From Clostridia bacterium (GTDB lineage: Bacteria > Bacillota > Clostridia > Oscillospirales > CAG-272), in contig JAFQUL010000008.1 in assembly GCA_017408535.1 (NCBI GenBank), forward strand, positions 1 through 11,164: 11,164 nucleotides of DNA. The letters are read 5' to 3'. Position numbers and translations under genes: made by a program. Shown here one piece after another: positions 6,551-11,164 of the stretch (the first letter of the stretch is position 1; each line of letters begins with the position of its first letter). The notes below the pieces were generated by a model. That model searched no databases. It saw nothing but the letters and a program-made list of their open reading frames with translations, and was not told the origin of the DNA.

Positions 6551-7720
6551 TCATCTGTGATCCCGCAGGAACTCATCCATAAGCTCAAGTGCACGGGTTA
6601 TGTGCTTGACGGAATATGCGTAGGAGATCCTGGCGTTGCCCTCTCCGCAGGCACCGAATGCGGTACCGGGAACAATAGCAACACCTTTTTCATATATCAG
6701 CTTTTCGGCAAACTCCTCAGAGGTCATTCCGTAGCCGCTGATATTGGGAAATACGTAAAACGCACCCTCCGGCTCAAAGCAACCAAGACCTATCTCACGG
6801 AGAGATTTGACGATAAAACGTCTGCGGCGGTCATACTCACCCTTCATGTACTCGATATCCTCATCGCCTGCCACCATTGCCTCAAGAGCGGCATACTGAC
6901 AAGTGGTGGGAGCACACATTATTGCAAACTGATGTATCTTCAGCATATGCTCTGCGATCTCACGAGGAGCACAGACGTAGCCTATTCTCCAGCCGGTCAT
7001 GGCATAAGCCTTTGAAAATCCGCTGGCAAGAACGGTGCGCTCGTGCATACCGTCAAGAGTAGCGATGGACACGTGCTTACGGCCATAGGTAAGCTCGGAG
7101 TATATCTCATCTGAAAGAACTGCAATATCGGTACCCCTTAGTATCTCTGCGATAGGCTCAAGGTCCTCCCTTGTCATTATCGCACCGGTGGGGTTATTGG
7201 GATAAGGCAGGACGAGAAGCTTGGTCTTCGGCGTAATGGCCGCCTTCAGCTCCTCGGGAGTGAGCTTGAAGTTGTTCTCTTCCTTTGTGTTGATGATGAC
7301 CGGCTTGCCGCCTGCCAGCTCAACCAGAGGCTCGTAGCACACGAAGGCAGGCATAGGGATAATGACCTCATCCCCGGGGCCGACAAGAGTACGGATTGCG
7401 ATATCTATCGCCTCACTGCCGCCGACGGTAACGATGATCTCCTTCTGAGGATCGTATTTAAGTGTAAATCTTCTGTCGAGGTAATCGGATATAGCCTCTC
7501 TCAGCTCTATAGTACCGCTGTTTGAGGTGTAGTAGGTCTTACCCTTCTCCAGACTCTCTATACCCGCCTCTCTGATATGCCAAGGCGTCTCAAAGTCCGG
7601 CTGTCCGACCGTCAGTGAGATGACGTCCTTCATCTCATTGAGCAGGTCAAAAAACTTTCTGATGCCGGAGGGCTTTATTTCTCTCGCTGTAGACGCAACC
7701 AGCTTGGTGTAGTCTATCAT
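6551..7720 (-). CDS. Class I/II PLP-dependent aminotransferase (aspartate/aromatic/alanine aminotransferase type)
   Basis: Cytosolic fold-type I transaminase moving an amino group between an amino acid and a 2-oxoacid. The 389-residue length is usual. Visible active-site elements are the PLP-binding Lys237 in ASGFSKAYAMTGWRIGY, Asn176 in PYPNNPTGA, Asp204 and Tyr207 in VLSDEIYSEL, and the substrate-carboxylate Arg364 in GNARISYAYS. The N-terminal SLTVGQPDFETP is typical of the Igamma subgroup (PatA-like and archaeal aminotransferases), which includes aspartate, aromatic, alanine and N-acetyl-diaminopimelate enzymes; the substrate cannot be chosen from sequence. The ATG overlaps the stop of the Lrp-type gene by 4 nt (ATGA), and a GAGAGAGG lies about 12 nt upstream, so it is probably coupled to the regulator. 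Being next to the liv operon makes branched-chain or aromatic amino acids plausible substrates. Confidence 0.93.
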   Translation of the reverse strand: MIDYTKLVASTAREIKPSGIRKFFDLLNEMKDVISLTVGQPDFETPWHIREAGIESLEKGKTYYTSNSGTIELREAISDYLDRRFTLKYDPQKEIIVTVGGSEAIDIAIRTLVGPGDEVIIPMPAFVCYEPLVELAGGKPVIINTKEENNFKLTPEELKAAITPKTKLLVLPYPNNPTGAIMTREDLEPIAEILRGTDIAVLSDEIYSELTYGRKHVSIATLDGMHERTVLASGFSKAYAMTGWRIGYVCAPREIAEHMLKIHQFAIMCAPTTCQYAALEAMVAGDEDIEYMKGEYDRRRRFIVKSLREIGLGCFEPEGAFYVFPNISGYGMTSEEFAEKLIYEKGVAIVPGTAFGACGEGNARISYAYSVKHITRALELMDEFLRDHR

Positions 7721-8196
7721 ACGGGTGAATTACCTCTCTCGTCAACTTCCTTGGTACCGTAAATGATACCCTTATCCTTATATTTGCAAAGAACGAAATG
7801 GGTAGCGGTGGAAACGATGGCATCCATGGGGGCGATCTTCTGTGCAACGAAAAGTGCTACCTCCTTCATGGTCTTACCCTCGATCATGACCGCAAGGTCA
7901 AAGCCGCCGGACATAAGGTAAAGGCTTCTTACCTCGGGGTAGTTATATATCTTTTCCGCCACTCTGTCAAAGCCGCGGTCACGCTGAGGAGTGACCTTCA
8001 GCTCAATAAGAGCATTGACACACTCACGGTCGGTCTTATCCCAGTCTACCATAGCTTGATAGCCGAGTATCACACCTTCCCTTTCATACTCATCTATCAT
8101 CTTTTTTATGTCGCCCGTCTCTTTGCCCAGCATTACCGCCAGCTGATCGGGTGTAAGTCTTCCGTCTTCTTCAAGAAGCTTAAGCAATTTAGTCAT
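7717..8196 (-). CDS. Lrp/AsnC-family transcriptional regulator
   Basis: Amino-acid-responsive DNA-binding protein of the feast/famine family, normally an oligomer with a ligand site between subunits. The N-terminal winged helix-turn-helix spans about residues 1-50 (MTKLLKLLEEDGRLTPDQLA and onward, then EYEREGVILGYQAMVDW). The C-terminal AsnC/RAM alpha-beta domain follows, with ALIELKVTPQRDRGFDRVAE and VRSLYLMSGGFDLAVMIEG, where the Gly-rich loop is characteristic. I chose ATG 8196 (159 residues) because GGAGG lies 8 nt upstream. The frame continues to an in-frame ATG at 8223, which lacks a good ribosome site and would overlap the MutS-like gene. With the chosen start the gap is 16 nt. The 3' end overlaps the aminotransferase by 4 nt. 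Lrp-type genes often control neighbouring amino-acid genes, so the aminotransferase and liv operon are likely targets, by inference. Confidence 0.9.
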   Translation of the reverse strand: MTKLLKLLEEDGRLTPDQLAVMLGKETGDIKKMIDEYEREGVILGYQAMVDWDKTDRECVNALIELKVTPQRDRGFDRVAEKIYNYPEVRSLYLMSGGFDLAVMIEGKTMKEVALFVAQKIAPMDAIVSTATHFVLCKYKDKGIIYGTKEVDERGNSPV

Positions 8197-8212
8197 TGTA
8201 ATTTCCTCCGTT

Positions 8213-9826
8213 TTATTTTTCATTCTTTATTCTGTCTATAACTCTGTCAAAGGAGAGACCGTATTTATCGGTTATATCCTTGGCGTAGCTCTTACCGTCG
8301 GGACGGCGGCGAACTATCTTGAAGCTTCGCTTTCCGTCCGTTATATCCGCAACGATTGAGTCGATACCCACGCCGCCGAACTCTCGGCACTTTGCGTTTA
8401 TCTCGTCAACCCTTGCCGCCAGCTCGTGAAGGTGAGTGGAGAATATTCCTCTGCACCCGATGACGGAAAAGGACTGAAGCAGCTCTGCCGCAATATATGA
8501 TGCCTCGTATGCACCGGTAGAGGACAGCGACTCATCAAGGAGTATCATACTGTCGCCGTCAACTTTATCAAGTATCTCGCCAAGTCTTGCACATTCCTCA
8601 CCGAGACGTCCCTTGTCGATGGTGTCTCCGCTCTCTGCGGGGAAATGGGTGTACAGCGAGCTGACGGGACTGAGGGAAATACTGTCAGCCGGCACCGGCA
8701 GACCCAGCTGAGCCATTATCTGTGCCGAGCCGATGGCGCAGGTGATTACCGACTTACCGCCTCTGTTGGGGCCGGTCAGCACGAAGATCCTGCCGTCATC
8801 GTCAAACTTAATGTCATTCTTAACTATATCCGTCTCCGCTCTCAGCGCCACGTCGGGATTATAGAGTCCGCAGGCGGAGAACGCCTTTTCCTCTCCCGGG
8901 AGTATCTCGGGCATAGTAACGTTTCCGCCCTCGCCCTCAAGCATAGATACGAACCTCGCTCCCTTAACGAGAAGCTCTATCTCCGGCATAAGCTGGATAA
9001 GGAAGTCGGTATTTTCAAGAACGTATTCGTTTACTATCTTTCTCCAGCCCTTGACCGAGGATTTGAACACGTCGTTTATCGCCGAGTTAAAGGCGTGGGA
9101 AAGTGCCATACGGCGGTTCTCGTTCTGTGAGCGGTCAAAGGGAACGAGAGGTGCAATACAGGTGTACTCATCCTTTTTGAAATTAAAGCTGAGTATCTTC
9201 TCGATTATATCACCGGATTTGAACTCAAGGGGATTTATCGAAAGCACTCCCGCATCGGTGGGACGGAGCTGACCGTCAAGGTTGACACCCACCGTAATGC
9301 TCTTTATCTCTCTTACTCTGCCGGAAAGTGCCGAGAGCTTTTCGTTAAGCTCCTTATAATAGTCGCTCTCTGTAAGAGTGGAGATGGTGTCGATCATCTT
9401 TGCCACAGTCTCGCTCATTACCCTGTCTCTTATTCCTGCAAAGCCATCATTCAGCTTTTCAATACAGGAGATATAAAGCTCTATCTCGGTAATACTGGTA
9501 AGGTAGTTCTCGGTGCTCTCACCGCCTGCACTGTCAAGGCGGCGGAGATCGATTATATCGCTGAGTATCGGGAATACCGAGGTCAGCGCACGGCCGATCT
9601 CAGGCACCTCTTTAATATCACGGAACACCTTCTGACGGAATCTTATCGTATCCGGGTCTGTGGTGAAGAACTCGGATATCTCCGCACTCTTCAGCTCAAG
9701 ATACTCACCGAGCCCTATAGACTCGATGACCTCAGCCGAAATGTTCGGACGGAGCTCTCCTTTTTCGTGTCTTCTTTTAGTCTCCTCATCGGGATAAAGG
9801 AGGCTGAAATGCTCGTCTATTATCAT
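8213..9826 (-). CDS. MutS-related DNA mismatch repair-like ATPase, lacking mismatch-recognition domains
   Basis: Predicted cytosolic DNA-associated ATPase of 537 residues. The C-terminal half is a MutS-type ABC ATPase: Walker A GPNRGGKS (352-359; classic MutS has GPNMGGKS), Walker B MILLDES (427-433) with the catalytic Glu, then STGAYEASYIAAELL, and a STHLHEL motif (463-469) like the MutS ATHYHEL element. The N-terminal half is helical and resembles the core/clamp region. I see no N-terminal mismatch-binding domain with a Phe-x-Glu motif and no C-terminal Smr nuclease domain, so it is neither canonical MutS nor MutS2. It fits the poorly characterised MutS-like group, whose function is unknown. 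Start: ATG 9826 has GGAG with 6-nt spacing; the in-frame ATG 9838 overlaps that site and has no good one of its own. It is followed after 16 nt by the Lrp-type gene. Confidence 0.85.
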   Translation of the reverse strand: MIIDEHFSLLYPDEETKRRHEKGELRPNISAEVIESIGLGEYLELKSAEISEFFTTDPDTIRFRQKVFRDIKEVPEIGRALTSVFPILSDIIDLRRLDSAGGESTENYLTSITEIELYISCIEKLNDGFAGIRDRVMSETVAKMIDTISTLTESDYYKELNEKLSALSGRVREIKSITVGVNLDGQLRPTDAGVLSINPLEFKSGDIIEKILSFNFKKDEYTCIAPLVPFDRSQNENRRMALSHAFNSAINDVFKSSVKGWRKIVNEYVLENTDFLIQLMPEIELLVKGARFVSMLEGEGGNVTMPEILPGEEKAFSACGLYNPDVALRAETDIVKNDIKFDDDGRIFVLTGPNRGGKSVITCAIGSAQIMAQLGLPVPADSISLSPVSSLYTHFPAESGDTIDKGRLGEECARLGEILDKVDGDSMILLDESLSSTGAYEASYIAAELLQSFSVIGCRGIFSTHLHELAARVDEINAKCREFGGVGIDSIVADITDGKRSFKIVRRRPDGKSYAKDITDKYGLSFDRVIDRIKNEK

Positions 9827-9839
9827 AACAATCTCCATT

Positions 9840-9857
9840 CCGCCGTTTTCACGGCGG
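9840..9857 (-). other. GAAA-tetraloop hairpin immediately before the MutS-like ribosome binding site
   Basis: On the minus strand CCGCCGT pairs with ACGGCGG (7 bp, perfect) around GAAA, a GNRA tetraloop. The stem ends 3 nt before the GGAG that serves ATG 9826. It could limit ribosome loading, mark the 5' end of a processed mRNA or bind a protein. It has no T-tract, so it is not a terminator. Confidence 0.5.
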
Positions 9858-9873
9858 TAACTTCATTTAATAG

Positions 9874-9937
9874 AATTCAAATGTGTTCGCTTTTATGCGA
9901 ACAAAAATGGGGCAGGGACCCATTTTTAATTTGAATT
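9874..9937. repeat. Compact three-arm palindromic element between the PHP and MutS-like genes
   Basis: An outer stem AATTCAAAT (9874-9882) / ATTTGAATT (9929-9937) encloses two adjacent hairpins: TGTTCGC/GCGAACA (9884-9890 with 9897-9903, 6-nt loop) and AAAAATGGG/CCCATTTTT (9903-9911 with 9919-9927, 7-nt loop). Together they fill the 64 bp almost completely and fold into a three-way junction on either strand. This could be a small non-autonomous mobile element, a structured RNA or a terminator embedded in a longer palindrome. Confidence 0.6.
9903..9927 (-). terminator. Probable Rho-independent terminator after the PHP phosphatase gene
   Basis: The 9-bp perfect stem AAAAATGGG/CCCATTTTT with a 7-nt loop has an A-run before and a T-run after it on both strands, the usual form of a bidirectional terminator. 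It lies about 70 nt downstream of the PHP gene stop. If it works, the MutS-like cluster needs its own promoter in the remaining 76 nt, where I see no convincing -35/-10 pair. Confidence 0.55.
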
Positions 9938-9942
9938 TGAAT

Positions 9943-9988
9943 GCGTGATAACCAAAACTTAGGAAAATATCCGAGTTATATATCACGC
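9943..9988. repeat. Nested long-range stem directly after the PHP gene
   Basis: GCGTGATA (9943-9950) is the exact reverse complement of TATCACGC (9981-9988). Between them AACT/AGTT (9956-9959 with 9974-9977) and GGA/TCC (9962-9964 with 9970-9972) continue the stem with small internal loops. The element begins 10 nt after the PHP stop codon and adjoins the three-arm palindrome. Confidence 0.5.
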
Positions 9989-9998
9989 TAGGCTCCTA

Positions 9999-10823
9999 TC
10001 AGCCGAGTTTCTTCATTATCGGCTTTCCATCGTGAAATACTGTAATATATTCAAATCCTGCCGATTCGAGAAATTCGTAGGTCTCCTTTATTCCCGCGCC
10101 CACAAACTCCGCGCCGTGGGAGTCTGAGCCGCAGGTGATCATCTCTCCGCCCAGCTGTCTGTAAAGCTTTACCAGCTCGTGGGTGGGCATAGTAATATGT
10201 GAGGGGTCTCTGAGGGTCGAGGTATTTATCTCAAGTGCTTTTCCCTTCTCTATTACCCTCTTTAAGAATGTACGTATCTCGTCGCCGAACTTACTGAAGT
10301 CTATCTCCTTGCCCGCGCGTCTGACGTATCTGTGCATATAGGTAAAATGAGCGATGGTGCTTATCTCGTCAAAATCGCATATATCAAGAAGAGCCACAAG
10401 GCTTTCACGGAAAAGCTTCTCAATATGCTGAACGGTCATTTTTTCGTAATCGAAGAAGGAAAAATCGGGAACGCCGGGAAGATTGTGAAGAGAGCCGATT
10501 ATATACTCGTAGCCAAGCTCAGGCAGGACGCTGTGTGCATACTCGGGATACTCCCCTGCCTGACCAAGCTCAATACCGTATGCAACGTACAGCTTATCCT
10601 TATATTTCTCCTTTGCCGCAAGAACGTCACGGCGGATAGCCGCAGTATCGGTCTTATCGTATATTCCCTCCACCTCACCGTTCATCTCAAAATGATCGGT
10701 AATGGCGATCTCGCTGAGCCCTCTCTCGATAGCGGCAAGACAGAGTGCATCCACCTCGCCGAGAGAATTCTGCGGACCGTCAAAGGAGTATTTCGTATGG
10801 GTATGGCAATCGGCTAAAAACAT
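9999..10823 (-). CDS. PHP-family phosphatase, histidinol-phosphatase-like (HisJ/HisK type)
   Basis: Metal-dependent phosphoesterase of the PHP fold, 274 residues, matching monofunctional histidinol-phosphatases that release phosphate from histidinol phosphate in histidine synthesis. The trinuclear metal ligands are all visible: His7 and His9 in DCHTHTKYS, Asp15, His44 in ITDHFEM, Glu85 in YGIELG, His113 in IGSLHNL, His159 in TIAHF, and Asp234/His236 in CGSDSHGAEF. NTSTLRD (200-206) is also typical. Start: ATG 10823 with GGGAAG about 7 nt upstream. It seems to be a single-gene unit with its own promoter and a palindrome-rich 3' region, and no other his genes are present, so the substrate is inferred only from family resemblance; related PHP proteins act on other sugar or nucleotide phosphates. 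Confidence 0.88.
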   Translation of the reverse strand: MFLADCHTHTKYSFDGPQNSLGEVDALCLAAIERGLSEIAITDHFEMNGEVEGIYDKTDTAAIRRDVLAAKEKYKDKLYVAYGIELGQAGEYPEYAHSVLPELGYEYIIGSLHNLPGVPDFSFFDYEKMTVQHIEKLFRESLVALLDICDFDEISTIAHFTYMHRYVRRAGKEIDFSKFGDEIRTFLKRVIEKGKALEINTSTLRDPSHITMPTHELVKLYRQLGGEMITCGSDSHGAEFVGAGIKETYEFLESAGFEYITVFHDGKPIMKKLG

Positions 10824-10866
10824 ATGTACACTTCCCGAAGATAATATTTTTCCATTGTATCAGTAC

Positions 10867-10894
10867 ATTATACCACAGACAGCCGGGTTTGAAA
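10867..10894 (-). promoter_or_regulatory. Promoter of the PHP phosphatase gene
   Basis: On the minus strand TGGTATAAT (10875-10867) is a perfect extended -10. A weak -35 (TTTCAA, 10894-10889) lies 16 nt upstream. Transcription would begin near 10860, giving a leader of about 37 nt before the ATG at 10823. The 10900-11006 stretch upstream shows no gene and no clear signal. Confidence 0.6.
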
Positions 10895-11006
10895 AGAGGA
10901 TTTTTTAAGATAAACGAAAAAAACGGGAAAATTATACCGATTCTCATGTGGTATTCGTTATACAGCCATAACCACCTGCACACTCTGCTGTTGCTTTTCA
11001 TAAACC

Positions 11007-11052
11007 AAACACTGCCGAGATCAAACGTAATCGTTTTTTCTCGGCAGTGTTT
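11007..11052 (-). terminator. Long terminator hairpin after the right-edge gene
   Basis: A perfect 14-bp stem (11007-11020 with 11039-11052, core CACTGCCGAGA) continues after a 2x2 internal loop into AAACG/CGTTT (11023-11027 with 11032-11036) capped by TAAT. On the minus strand it begins 4 nt after the stop codon of the partial gene and is followed by TTTGGTTTATG. T-runs flank it on both sides, so it could stop transcription in either direction. Confidence 0.75.
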
Positions 11053-11056
11053 TCAG

Positions 11057-11164
11057 TTAATCTTTGACAATGCAAATAGCCGGCTTATCCTTATCGTCAA
11101 CCGGTTTTAGCCACCCCATATCAAACAATGTATCCACAAAATCTTCAATAAATCGGAATCTATA
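11057..11164 (-). CDS. C-terminal end of an unrecognised protein (5' part outside the window)
   Basis: Thirty-five codons and a TAA stop are open in one minus-strand frame from the right edge: YRFRFIEDFVDTLFDMGWLK, then PVDDKDKPAICIVKD. The clear stop followed 4 nt later by a strong terminator hairpin supports a true gene end. The helix-like FIEDFVDTLFDMGW followed by a charged turn and a final short strand does not identify a family. No function is proposed. Confidence 0.6.
   Translation of the reverse strand, partial: YRFRFIEDFVDTLFDMGWLKPVDDKDKPAICIVKD

Noticed and set aside
8197..8223. Upstream ATG at 8223 as the start of the Lrp-type gene
   Set aside because: It lacks a good ribosome site and would overlap the MutS-like stop, while ATG 8196 has GGAGG at 8-nt spacing and gives a normal Lrp length.
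9876..9903. Possible LexA (SOS) box upstream of the MutS-like gene
   Set aside because: Only one half matches the Gram-positive consensus (R-N-R-Y-GTTCG at 9881-9889). The other half fails, and the symmetric GTTCGC/GCGAAC pair has the wrong orientation and spacing.

Overview
The window looks like chromosomal DNA from a Gram-positive anaerobe of the Clostridia, perhaps an Oscillospiraceae/Ruminococcaceae-type gut bacterium. This is inferred from strong GGAGG ribosome binding sites, a lipoprotein-type solute-binding protein, bacilli/clostridia-style promoters and terminators, and moderate G+C content. No species can be named. Every supported gene lies on the minus strand, so transcription runs from right to left, and the layout below follows that direction.

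Right edge (11164 to about 9840): the last 35 codons of an unrecognised gene, a long terminator hairpin, a promoter with an extended -10, and a PHP-family histidinol-phosphatase-like gene. Downstream of it is a 150-bp gap packed with palindromes: a terminator-like hairpin, a compact three-arm structure, a nested long-range stem and a GAAA-capped hairpin.

Middle (9826 to 6551): a three-gene cluster encoding a MutS-related ATPase without mismatch-recognition domains, an Lrp/AsnC-family regulator and a class I/II PLP-dependent aminotransferase. The last two overlap by 4 nt. A bidirectional terminator closes the cluster.

Left-centre (6368 to 496): a complete branched-chain amino acid ABC uptake operon. 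A TTGACA/TATACT promoter with AT-rich dyads drives livK (lipoprotein receptor), followed by a strong hairpin, then livH and livM (permeases), livG and livF (ATPases), and finally an EamA/DMT-family transporter gene 5 nt behind livF. The cistrons overlap by 1 nt or lie 5-6 nt apart. Uptake of branched-chain or related amino acids, a transaminase able to act on amino acids and an Lrp-type amino-acid sensor sit side by side, which suggests a local amino-acid uptake, conversion and control neighbourhood.

Left edge (467 to 1): an IS200-like/REP-associated Y1 (HUH) transposase gene, cut by the window end at the codon where the catalytic tyrosine is expected. Its coding sequence holds two oppositely oriented copies of a GC-rich palindromic unit with a perfect 16-bp inverted repeat.

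No rRNA, tRNA, CRISPR array or recognisable defence system is visible. The most unusual signals are the palindromes inside the transposase gene, the structured gap at 9840-9988 and the MutS-like/Lrp/aminotransferase grouping.
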